A stretch of 64,000 bases of DNA from UBA7803 sp040219135. GTDB lineage: Bacteria > Pseudomonadota > Gammaproteobacteria > Pseudomonadales > Azotimanducaceae. How positions within the stretch are numbered: position 1 is the first letter of the stretch; each line of letters starts with the position of its first letter. The DNA lies in NCBI GenBank assembly GCA_040219135.1, contig JAVJTA010000019.1, positions 92,190 to 156,189 of the forward strand, read 5' to 3'. The notes beneath the pieces were generated by a model. It ran no database searches, was not told the origin of the DNA, and saw only the letters and a list, made by a program, of their open reading frames with translations. Both the position numbers and the translations under genes were made by a program. This document shows, in pieces, positions 44,725-54,539 of this stretch.

Positions 44725-46470
44725 GTGACCGCCCCGCCGACCAGCCTCGAGGTCAAGCTGTCGACCCTGCTGGCATTTCTCTATCCGCACAGCCCCAACG
44801 AGACGCTGGTCGAAGCCGCCTGCGCGGCGTTTTGGCCCGATGACGCGCCGCGCCGGCGCCGGGCCCGTGCGCCGGGCAACAGCCTCTGGTCAGAAGCCGA
44901 TGCGCTGGTGATCAGCTACGGCGACAGCCTCGTCGACGGCGCCCACAAACCCCTCGACCTGCTCTCGGACTTCCTCGATACCCAGCTGCGCGAAGCGGTC
45001 AGCGGCGTGCACATCCTGCCGTACTTTCCGTTCACCTCGGACGACGGGTTCGCCGTCACCGACTACCTTGCGGTGAACAGCGCGCTCGGGGAGTGGAGCG
45101 ACGTCGAGCGCATAGCCAACGAATTCAAGCTGATGTCCGACCTGGTGCTGAACCACGTCTCCAGCCAGGGAACCTGGTTCAACGCCTACCTTCAGGGCCA
45201 CGCACCCTATGACCGATTCTTCGTCGAAGCCGATCCCTCCGAGGATCTCAGCAACGTGGTCCGCCCGCGCACTCACCCGCTGCTGCGCCGTGTGGATACC
45301 GTCGACGGAGTCCGCCACGTCTGGTGCACGTTCAGCCCCGACCAGGTGGATCTGGACTTCTCCAATCCGGAGGTTCTCCTCGAGTTCCTGCGGATCCTGC
45401 GTGCGCACATCGATCACGGCGTGCGCGTCGTACGCCTCGACGCCGTGGCGTTCCTGTGGAAGGAGATCGGCACGTCGTGCATCCACCTCCCTCAGACCCA
45501 CGCGATCGTGCGGTTGCTGCGTCTGCTGGTGGACTACGCGGCCGAGCCGGTGATTCTGCTCACCGAAACCAACGTCCCGAACAGCGAAAACCTGGCCTAC
45601 TTCGGCAACCGCAACGAAGCCCACGTCATCTACAACTTTCCGTTGCCGCCGCTCATTCTGCACGCACTGCTTACCGGCACGTCGCGGCATCTCAACGAAT
45701 GGCAGATGGCGATGCCCCCCGCCCAGCTCGGCTGCACCTACCTGAATTTCACCGCCTCCCACGACGGCATCGGCCTGCGACCGGCCGAAGGCCTGCTCGA
45801 CGACGACGAAATCGCTGCCGTGATCGACGCGGTACGCGGTTTCGGCGCTCTGCTGAGCATGCGCGCGGTGCCGGATGGGGGTGAGCGCGCCTACGAGCTG
45901 AACACCACCTACTTCGACGCCCTGGCGGGAACGCTCGACGGCCCCGACGAGTGGCAGCTCGCGCGGTTCCTGTGCAGTCAGACCATCGTCATGGCGCTCG
46001 AGGGTATTCCTGCCTTTTACATTCATGCCCTGCTCGCCACCGGCAACGACTACGCCGCAGCGGCCAGGACCGGCGCCAACCGCGCCATCAACCGTCACCG
46101 CTGGAACTACGCCGACCTGCTCGCCGCGCTCGGTGACGGCGATTCGATCCACGCCCGGGTGCTTTCCGCATTGCGAGCCCGCCTGGTCATCCGCCGACGT
46201 CAGAAGGCGTTCCACCCCAACGCTACCCAGTTCACTCTGCAGCTCGGCAGCGCCATCTTCGGCTTCTGGCGCCAGAGTCTCGACCGCGATCAGTCGATCT
46301 TCGCGCTGCACAACGTCAGCCGCCACGCCATCGCTCTGCCGGTGGTTTCGATCAATCTGATCGGCGGCGAGGACTGGGTCGACCTGCTGTCGGGTGAATC
46401 CATCGACGCCAGCCGCGGCAGCATCACATTCGCCCCCTACCAGTGCCGATGGCTCAGCAACCGCCGATGA
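44725..46470 (+). CDS. GH13 subfamily 18 sugar phosphorylase
   Basis: 581 residues, GTG start. Predicted catalytic residues: nucleophile Asp239 in RVVRLDAVAFLWK, acid/base Glu281 in LLTETNVPNSEN, transition-state stabiliser Asp347 in TASHDGIGLRP. These contexts match the sucrose phosphorylase/glucosylglycerate phosphorylase group, which cleaves an alpha-glucoside with phosphate to give glucose-1-phosphate. Glucosylglycerate is a compatible solute in marine bacteria, so either substrate is plausible. No sugar transporter or kinase is next to it. Cytoplasmic. Confidence 0.85.
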   Translation: MTAPPTSLEVKLSTLLAFLYPHSPNETLVEAACAAFWPDDAPRRRRARAPGNSLWSEADALVISYGDSLVDGAHKPLDLLSDFLDTQLREAVSGVHILPYFPFTSDDGFAVTDYLAVNSALGEWSDVERIANEFKLMSDLVLNHVSSQGTWFNAYLQGHAPYDRFFVEADPSEDLSNVVRPRTHPLLRRVDTVDGVRHVWCTFSPDQVDLDFSNPEVLLEFLRILRAHIDHGVRVVRLDAVAFLWKEIGTSCIHLPQTHAIVRLLRLLVDYAAEPVILLTETNVPNSENLAYFGNRNEAHVIYNFPLPPLILHALLTGTSRHLNEWQMAMPPAQLGCTYLNFTASHDGIGLRPAEGLLDDDEIAAVIDAVRGFGALLSMRAVPDGGERAYELNTTYFDALAGTLDGPDEWQLARFLCSQTIVMALEGIPAFYIHALLATGNDYAAAARTGANRAINRHRWNYADLLAALGDGDSIHARVLSALRARLVIRRRQKAFHPNATQFTLQLGSAIFGFWRQSLDRDQSIFALHNVSRHAIALPVVSINLIGGEDWVDLLSGESIDASRGSITFAPYQCRWLSNRR

Positions 46471-46541
46471 CCTTCACGGCGCGTTGACCCAACGCCCGTT
46501 ACTTTGACGTCCTACCTCAACTTCGTCATTCGGAATCCGAC

Positions 46542-46778
46542 ATGCAGAGCACGGCGACAATCCACAGCACCAATTGCAGTAGCTACGTGGTGACCCTCAA
46601 CGACGCGTCGCCTACCGAGGCCTGGCGCTGCAGCAGTCTGCAGCAGGCCTACGACCTGCTGCGCCGCAACCGTGTGCGTCATGCCGTGCTGGCACAGCGG
46701 ATTCCCTTCGACGAGGTGCTCGGTACCCACATGCAGGACGACGTCAGCTACATGCCGGTTGTGATCCCGCCGGCCTGA
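46542..46778 (+). CDS. Small conserved-looking hypothetical protein
   Basis: 78 residues, no signal peptide or membrane segment. A cysteine-containing middle (EAWRCSSLQQAYDLLRRNRV) and a C-terminal MQDDVSYMPVVIPPA. I do not recognise it. It sits 71 bases after the sugar phosphorylase gene in the same direction, codon use matches its neighbours, and no other frame competes. Function unknown. Confidence 0.55.
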   Translation: MQSTATIHSTNCSSYVVTLNDASPTEAWRCSSLQQAYDLLRRNRVRHAVLAQRIPFDEVLGTHMQDDVSYMPVVIPPA

Positions 46779-46866
46779 GCGTACCTGTGGCGCGGCCGTC
46801 TCGGTGACGGCGAGCCGCGAAGCTGATCTAATCGTCGACTCATCGCATCCCGGGGAGAGAATCAGA

Positions 46867-47886
46867 ATGAACGTCAACCGACAGTGGGTGCTGGCCAAAC
46901 GCCCGCACGGCATGGTGACCGGCGACAACTTCGAGTACCGCGAGACGGCGATTCCCGAGCCCGCCGACGGCGAACTGCTGCTGCGCAACCTGTACCTGTC
47001 CTTCGACCCGACCCAGCGCGGCTGGATGGAAGACCGCGAAAGCTACCTGCCGCCGGTGCAGATCGGCGAGGTCATGCGCGCCGGCTCCGTCGCCCAGGTG
47101 GTGGAATCGCGCCACCCCGACTTCGCCAAGGGTGACCTGGTGCAGACGACGGGCGGCTGGCAGGACTTCCTGGTGGCCAGTCCGGCAGGCGGCATGATGG
47201 GCGTGACCAAGCTGCCCCCGGGGGTGCCGCCCAACCTGGCGCTGAGCCTGTTCGGCGTGACCGGACTGACCGCGTACTGGGGACTGCTCGACCTCGGTCA
47301 ACCCCAGGCCGGCGAAACCGTGCTGGTGTCCGGCGCCGCCGGCGCCACCGGATCCGTGGCAGGGCAGATCGCCCGGATAAAAGGCTGTCGCGTGGTCGGC
47401 ATCGCCGGCGGGCCGGAGAAGTGCAAATGGCTCAAGGAGGTCGCCCGCTTCGACGACGCCATCGACTACAAGCACGAGGACGTCGACGCACGCATCGGTG
47501 AGCTCTGCCCGAACAAGGTGGATGTGTTTTTCGACAACGTCGGAGGCGACATCCTCGAAGCAGCGCTGAATCACATCAACATGCGCGCGCGAGTCGTGCT
47601 GTGCGGCGGCATCTCCGGCTACAACGCCACCGAGCCGCAGCCGGGCCCGACCAATCTGATGAACCTGGTGATCATGCGCGCGCGTATGGAGGGCTTCATC
47701 GTGATCGACTACCTGGCCCGCTCCGGCCAAGCGGTCACGGACCTGCTGGGCTGGCTGGAGAGCGGCGAGCTCGCCCACCAGGAAGACGTGCAGGAGGGCT
47801 TCGAAAACATTCCGGATACGCTGAATCGCCTGTTCACCGGCAAGAACGTCGGCAAGCAGCTGCTGCGCATCGCCGAGCCTGCCTGA
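46867..47886 (+). CDS. NADP-dependent oxidoreductase, CurA/zinc-free MDR family
   Basis: 339 residues with the leukotriene B4 dehydrogenase/CurA pattern: LYLSFDPTQRGWM, the nucleotide-binding ETVLVSGAAGATGSVAGQIA, VDVFFDNVGGDILEAAL, and a C-terminal FENIPDTLNRLFTGKNVGKQ. Reduces alpha,beta-unsaturated carbonyls with NADPH; zinc ligands are absent, as in this family. GGGGAGAG precedes the ATG at 46867; the frame to 46804 is leader. Followed by the DUF938 gene after 28 bases. Confidence 0.9.
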   Translation: MNVNRQWVLAKRPHGMVTGDNFEYRETAIPEPADGELLLRNLYLSFDPTQRGWMEDRESYLPPVQIGEVMRAGSVAQVVESRHPDFAKGDLVQTTGGWQDFLVASPAGGMMGVTKLPPGVPPNLALSLFGVTGLTAYWGLLDLGQPQAGETVLVSGAAGATGSVAGQIARIKGCRVVGIAGGPEKCKWLKEVARFDDAIDYKHEDVDARIGELCPNKVDVFFDNVGGDILEAALNHINMRARVVLCGGISGYNATEPQPGPTNLMNLVIMRARMEGFIVIDYLARSGQAVTDLLGWLESGELAHQEDVQEGFENIPDTLNRLFTGKNVGKQLLRIAEPA

Positions 47887-47914
47887 CACGGCGACGAGCG
47901 CGACAGCCGCCGCC

Positions 47915-48526
47915 ATGGCCGATCACGACATTCGCCATGCGCCCGCCGCCGGGCGCAACGGCGGGCCGATCCTCGACGTGCTGCGGCGCACGCTGCCGGC
48001 TCGAGGTGACGTTCTGGAGATTGCCAGCGGTACGGGCCAGCACGTCGAGCTTTTCGCCGCCGCGTTGCCCATGCTGCGCTGGCAGCCATCGGACCCGGAC
48101 CCGGTTCAGCGGGCATCCATCAACGCCCGCGTCGCGGCGGCCGATCTCGGCAATGTCGCTGCGCCGCTCGACCTGAACGTCCTCGACCCGTGGCCGCCCC
48201 TGCGCGTGCATGCCGTGATCGTCGCCAATCTGCTTCATGTGGCGCCTGCCGAGGCGTTGCCCGCCCTGTGCGAGGGCGCGGCCGCCGCACTGCAACCCGG
48301 CGGGATTCTGCACGTCTACGGCCCCTTCCGCCGCGGCGGCGCCTACACCTCGGACGGCAACCGGCGCTTCGACAGCGCCCTGCGGACCGAAAACCCGTGC
48401 TGGGGCCTGCGCGACGCGGAATCGCTGCTCGCCTGCGCCGCGGAGCACGGTCTGGATGAAGCAGAGATCATCGACATGCCCGCCAACAACCTGTCCATCG
48501 TCTGCCGCAGGAGCCACCGGCCATGA
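47915..48526 (+). CDS. DUF938 methyltransferase-like protein
   Basis: 203 residues with motif I VLEIASGTGQHVELFAAALP and the DUF938 signature YGPFRRGGAYTSDGNRRFDS. SAM-dependent fold; substrate unknown. Overlaps the next hydrolase gene by four bases (ATGA), so the two are translationally coupled. Confidence 0.88.
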   Translation: MADHDIRHAPAAGRNGGPILDVLRRTLPARGDVLEIASGTGQHVELFAAALPMLRWQPSDPDPVQRASINARVAAADLGNVAAPLDLNVLDPWPPLRVHAVIVANLLHVAPAEALPALCEGAAAALQPGGILHVYGPFRRGGAYTSDGNRRFDSALRTENPCWGLRDAESLLACAAEHGLDEAEIIDMPANNLSIVCRRSHRP

Positions 48527-49245
48527 ACACAGACAAGACCCTCAGTGCGCCGACCGGAAACTGGCAGAGCATGCTCCGGGAAGCCACCGGGCTCCTCGGC
48601 CTGCCCATGCTGGCGCTGTCGGCCGCCAGTCTGCGCGACGAGCCCGCCGGCGACGGCTCGACCGTGGTGGTGCTGCCCGGCTTCGGCGGCGACGACCTGT
48701 CGACCTGGCCGCTGCGCGCGTTCCTGCGTTCCCTCGGTTACCGCGTGCGCGGCTGGGGACTGGGGTCCAACCGGGCCACAGTGCCGGAATCCATCGATGT
48801 CATCGGCACGCTGGTTGAGCGCCATCTGGAGGAGTCGGACGCGCCCCTGTCGCTGGTCGGCTGGAGCCTCGGCGGCTACATCGCCCGCGAGGTGGCCCGC
48901 GACAAACCCCACGGCGTGCGCCGGGTGATCACCCTCGGCAGCCCCGTCATCGGCGGTCCCAAGTACACGTCCGTCGCCGTCCTGGCGCCTCTGCAGGGCT
49001 GGAATCTGGACGAGATCGAAGTCGAGGTCGAGCGCCGCAAGGGCGTGCCACTGCGGGTGCCCACCACGGCCATCTTCAGTCGCCGCGATGGCATCGTCGC
49101 CTGGCGTGCCTGCATCGACCCGGAGGGCGATGCGCCCGTCGAGCACGTCGAAGTGAATTCGAGCCACATCGGCCTCGGCTTCGACGCTCACGTGTACCGG
49201 CTGGTTGCCCGCCGTCTGGCGCGGCGCGATCGGAACGACCCCTGA
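48523..49245 (+). CDS. Alpha/beta hydrolase
   Basis: 240 residues with a nucleophile elbow VGWSLGGYIAREVA (Ser in GWSLG), a probable Asp near FSRRDGIVAW and His in NSSHIGLGFD. The N-terminal segment VVVLPGFGGDDLSTWPLRAF is the oxyanion region. No signal peptide. Looks like a lipase/esterase of the PGAP1-like type, substrate unknown. Coupled to the DUF938 gene. Confidence 0.85.
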   Translation: MNTDKTLSAPTGNWQSMLREATGLLGLPMLALSAASLRDEPAGDGSTVVVLPGFGGDDLSTWPLRAFLRSLGYRVRGWGLGSNRATVPESIDVIGTLVERHLEESDAPLSLVGWSLGGYIAREVARDKPHGVRRVITLGSPVIGGPKYTSVAVLAPLQGWNLDEIEVEVERRKGVPLRVPTTAIFSRRDGIVAWRACIDPEGDAPVEHVEVNSSHIGLGFDAHVYRLVARRLARRDRNDP

Positions 49246-49317
49246 TCGCGGGGACTACCGCACTGGCACTTCCCCGCTGGTGGCTACGAAAATGACGAGC
49301 CGCGTCACCGTCCGGTC

Positions 49318-50751
49318 TCAGGCAGCCGGATTGCGGATCACCAGCAGCCGGAGTTCCGTCAGGTCCTCGATGGCATAGCGCACGCCCTCTCGACCCAGCC
49401 CACTGTCTTTGACCCCGCCGTAGGGCATGTTGTCGACGCGCCACGACGGCACGTCGCCGATGATCACGCCGCCAACGTGCAGCGTGTCCCACGCTTTCTG
49501 CGCCTTGTAGAGGTCGCGCGTGAAGATGCCGGCCTGCAGCCCGAAATCGCTGTCGTTGACGCGAGTCAACGCCTCGTCGAAGTCCGAGAACGGCTCGACG
49601 ATCGCCAGCGGGCCGAACGCCTCCTGGCCGTAGGCTGAGCACTGCCGGGGTACGTTTTCGAGAACCGTTGCTTCGAGCATCGCGCCATCGCGCTTGCCGC
49701 CACAAAGCAGGCTCGCACCAGCCTCCAGCGCCTCGTTGATCCAGGACTCGAGCCGAATGGCTTCGCGTTCATCGATCATGGGCCCGATGAAGGTGGTTTC
49801 CTCGCGCGGATCGCCCATGGGCAACGCGGTCACCTTGGCGATGAAGCGTTCCCGGAACTCCTCATACAGGGATTCGTGCACCAGGATACGCTGCACGCTG
49901 ATGCAGCTCTGGCCCGACTGATAGAAGGCACCGAACACGATGCGGTCTATGGCATCGCTCAGGTCGGCGTCGGCGTCCACCACGCAGGCGGCGTTGCCGC
50001 CGAGTTCCAGCACCACGGGTTTCTTGCCGGCCCGTGCCTTCAGGTCCCAGCCGACCGCGGGCGAGCCCGTGAAGCTGAGCAGCTTGAGACGATCGTCGGT
50101 CGTGAACAGGTCAGCGCCATCCCGACTGCACGGCAGGATGGAAAACGCGCCTCGAGGCAGATCCGTCTCCGCGAGCACCTCGCCGATCAGGATGGCTCCG
50201 ATGGGCGTGCGGCTGGCGGGCTTGAGCACGAACGGGCAGCCTGCCGCGATAGCGGGTGCGATCTTGTGGGCGGCGAGGTTCAGGGGGAAGTTGAAAGGCG
50301 AGATGAAGGAGCACGCGCCGATCGGCACCCGTCTCGTGAACCCCCGATAACCGCGGGCGCGCGGCGAGATCTCCAGATTCAGGGTCTCACCGTTGATGCG
50401 AACGGCTTCCTCGGCGGCCACGCGGAACGTGTCGATGAGGCGGGTCACCTCGCCGCGCGCGTCCTTGATCGGCTTGCCGGCTTCGATGCACAGCGCCATC
50501 GACAGCTCTTCGTGGCGGGCACCGAAGCGCTCGACGCAGTGCATCAGCACTTCCTGGCGCGCATAGGGCGGCAGATCGCCCATCGCCTGTTCCGCCTGCC
50601 GGGCTGCCCCGATTGCCTCGTCGATGGCAGTCGCATCGGCCATCGCCACCCGTGTCGCCACGTCGCCGCTGTACTTGTCGGTCACGACCAGGTCGGTATT
50701 GGGCGACCGCGGCTGGTTCGCCAGGTAGTAGGGATAGGATTCTCTCAACAC
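49318..50751 (-). CDS. NAD(P)-dependent aldehyde dehydrogenase
   Basis: 477 residues. Catalytic cysteine in GQSCISVQRI, general-base Glu in VVLELGGNAACVV, and the coenzyme-binding FTGSPAVGWDL. Full ALDH superfamily length. It closely follows an acetolactate-synthase-like gene (22 bases), so they may form one pathway. The substrate is not evident; such pairs occur in aldehyde or branched-keto-acid catabolism. Confidence 0.92.
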   Translation of the reverse strand: MLRESYPYYLANQPRSPNTDLVVTDKYSGDVATRVAMADATAIDEAIGAARQAEQAMGDLPPYARQEVLMHCVERFGARHEELSMALCIEAGKPIKDARGEVTRLIDTFRVAAEEAVRINGETLNLEISPRARGYRGFTRRVPIGACSFISPFNFPLNLAAHKIAPAIAAGCPFVLKPASRTPIGAILIGEVLAETDLPRGAFSILPCSRDGADLFTTDDRLKLLSFTGSPAVGWDLKARAGKKPVVLELGGNAACVVDADADLSDAIDRIVFGAFYQSGQSCISVQRILVHESLYEEFRERFIAKVTALPMGDPREETTFIGPMIDEREAIRLESWINEALEAGASLLCGGKRDGAMLEATVLENVPRQCSAYGQEAFGPLAIVEPFSDFDEALTRVNDSDFGLQAGIFTRDLYKAQKAWDTLHVGGVIIGDVPSWRVDNMPYGGVKDSGLGREGVRYAIEDLTELRLLVIRNPAA

Positions 50752-50773
50752 ACCATGTCCTCCGCAGTCACGT

Positions 50774-52414
<1,641 letters not shown>

Positions 52415-52589
52415 CGCGCCGCCCCTCCCGCAGCAAAATTCGATGGTAGAGCGAATCGAGCACGAGCGGAACCGACTAGGCAGAAAAGAGTGTCATGGGC
52501 TCCAACCAGACGTGACCGGGACAGAGCCCGTAGCGGGCCGCAGCGTGCACGCCAGGCGGGAGCCCGGGATCCCGGATGCAGCCCGCGGG

Positions 52590-53819
52590 CTAGCCCATTC
52601 CGGACAGCTGCCGGAGTTCGTCGTCGTCCTCGTCGTCGTCGTCGTCGATGACTTCGAGTTCGAGATTGGAGAACAGGTCCTTGCGGACCTCGGGGGCCGC
52701 GCTCGCCGGGCTTTCCGGGCTCTGCTCCGGCGACGCTGCCGGCCCGGGGGTTTCCGACTCGCTCAATTTGATCCGTAGCCGCAGGTTGTTGGCCGAGTCG
52801 GCGTTGGCCAGCGCGTCGTCCAAAGAGATCCGGCCGTCGGAGTAAAGCCGGAACAGTGCCGAGTCGAAGGTCTGCATCCCCAGGTTCTCGGATTTCTCCA
52901 TGATCCCCTTGATCTCCTCCAGACGGCTCTTGAGGATCATCTCGGCGATCGTCTTGGTACCCAGCAGGACCTCGACGGCGGCACAGCGCTTGCCGTCCAC
53001 GGTCGGGATCAGCCGCTGGCTGACGATGGCCCGCATGTTCTGCGCCAGCGCCAGCAGCAGCTGCGGCCGGCGCTCCTCGGGGAACAGGTTGATGATTCGC
53101 TCCAGCGCCTGGTTGGCGTTGTTCGCATGCAGCGTGGAGATCGCCAGGTGTCCCGTCTCGGCGAACTGCAGCGCGTGTTCCATGGTCTCCCGATCGCGGA
53201 TCTCGCCGATCAGGATGACGTCGGGCGCCTGCCGCAGAGTGTTCTTCAGAGCGTTGTGGAAACTGCGAGTGTCCACGCCCACTTCGCGCTGATTGATCAG
53301 GCTTTTCTTGTGCCGGTGGACGAACTCCACCGGATCTTCGATGGTGATGATGTGGCCGCCGCTGGTGGCGTTGCGGTGATCGATGAGGGCCGCGAGCGAC
53401 GTGGACTTGCCCGAACCGGTGCCGCCGACGAACAGCATCAGGCCGCGTTTTACCATCACCATGTCCTTGAGGATGTCCGGCAGACCCAGATCCTCGAACT
53501 TCGGGATGTCGGTGTTGATGTTGCGCGCGACGATACTCACCTCGTTGCGCTGCTGGAAGATGTTGATGCGGAACCGGCCTACCCCGGCAATCGACACCGC
53601 CAGATTCATCTCCAGCTCGTGGCTGAAGGCCTCGCGCTGCTCCTCGTCCATGAGTTCCTGGGCGATCGCGTCGATTTCGCCCGGCCGGTACGGGGTCTTG
53701 TTCAGCGGTTTCAGTAATCCCTGGAATTTGCCGCAGGGCGGCGCCCCCGTGCTCAGATACAGATCGGAACCGTCGTTCCTGGAAAGCAGAGCGAGATACT
53801 GGTCGATGGGCGTCGCCAC
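52590..53819 (-). CDS. pilU: Type IV pilus retraction ATPase PilU
   Basis: 409 residues: PilT/PilU-family ATPase with Walker A GGTGSGKST (132-140), Asp box IITIEDPVEF, Walker B LIGEIRDRETM and His box TGHLAISTLHANN. The PilU-type opening (QYLALLSRNDGSDLYLSTGA) is present. The last 60 residues are a Pro/Ala/Glu linker and a very acidic tail (LEVIDDDDDEDDDEL), not usual for PilU. No pilT is in the window, although pilT usually precedes pilU. The region 52415-52589 downstream holds only short palindromes. Confidence 0.93.
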   Translation of the reverse strand: MATPIDQYLALLSRNDGSDLYLSTGAPPCGKFQGLLKPLNKTPYRPGEIDAIAQELMDEEQREAFSHELEMNLAVSIAGVGRFRINIFQQRNEVSIVARNINTDIPKFEDLGLPDILKDMVMVKRGLMLFVGGTGSGKSTSLAALIDHRNATSGGHIITIEDPVEFVHRHKKSLINQREVGVDTRSFHNALKNTLRQAPDVILIGEIRDRETMEHALQFAETGHLAISTLHANNANQALERIINLFPEERRPQLLLALAQNMRAIVSQRLIPTVDGKRCAAVEVLLGTKTIAEMILKSRLEEIKGIMEKSENLGMQTFDSALFRLYSDGRISLDDALANADSANNLRLRIKLSESETPGPAASPEQSPESPASAAPEVRKDLFSNLELEVIDDDDDEDDDELRQLSGMG

Positions 53820-53963
53820 GGGGCTGTCTCCTGGTCAGAAGCGTGTCCTGCTGGCGAGTATATGGACCACAGAAGTCCGCAACTGCGCGACAGTGCACAG
53901 CCCGGCGGTTCGCGCTTCGCCACGGATGCGAGACCCTCAGCACCCGCGGCTCGAACCAGGGGC

Positions 53964-54539
53964 TCAGGGCGCTCTGTCCACCGCGAGCAGAGACAGCGTC
54001 ATCCTGGACAGCTGCCAGCCAATGCCAGGCGTGTGCACCGCTTGGGCCCGGTAGGTTCCAATGATCCGGGCAATGGCGCCTCCAGGCGCGACCTGGGTCG
54101 CCGTCAGATAGCTCGTCATCGTCGCTCTGCCGCCGGCGCCCCGCGGATCGGGCAACTCGACGACCTCCACGACCAGGCTGCCGATCAGGTGCTGGCTGCC
54201 CTGCAGGGCAGCCTGGCTGACCTCGACGAAAGCGAGCCAGGCGTCCGGACCGACGACGTGTTTCTGATCCTGCAGGCCGATCTCCGCCCGTTCTGTGAAG
54301 AGGCGGCGGTAGACGGCCCGGGTGCGGCTCGAATCGGTGTTCTCCCGGGTGATCAGATCGGTCGCCTGCCCGTAGCGAACCTGCAGCCGCGCGATTTCCT
54401 GTTCGGCCAGAGCCTGGCGGACAGCCGCATCGTCCGCCGACGGCGCGCCGACGGCGCAGCCCGGAACGGCGCAGGCGGCCAGCAGCAGCGCGGCCGGCAG
54501 CACCAGTCTGGCGATCGAACCCCAGCGCACATCGAGCAT
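53964..54539 (-). CDS. Exported NTF2/SnoaL-like protein
   Basis: 191 residues. A signal peptide (LVLPAALLLAACAVPGCAVG) has two candidate lipobox cysteines (LAAC and VPGC), so it may be a lipoprotein. The mature part shows an NTF2/SnoaL-like opening (QEIARLQVRYGQATD) and beta-strands (TSYLTATQVAPGG, RIIGTYRAQAVH). Fits a small cone-shaped domain that binds or isomerises a small molecule. Start overlaps the end of the PQQ-type gene by one base. Confidence 0.72.
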   Translation of the reverse strand: MLDVRWGSIARLVLPAALLLAACAVPGCAVGAPSADDAAVRQALAEQEIARLQVRYGQATDLITRENTDSSRTRAVYRRLFTERAEIGLQDQKHVVGPDAWLAFVEVSQAALQGSQHLIGSLVVEVVELPDPRGAGGRATMTSYLTATQVAPGGAIARIIGTYRAQAVHTPGIGWQLSRMTLSLLAVDRAP

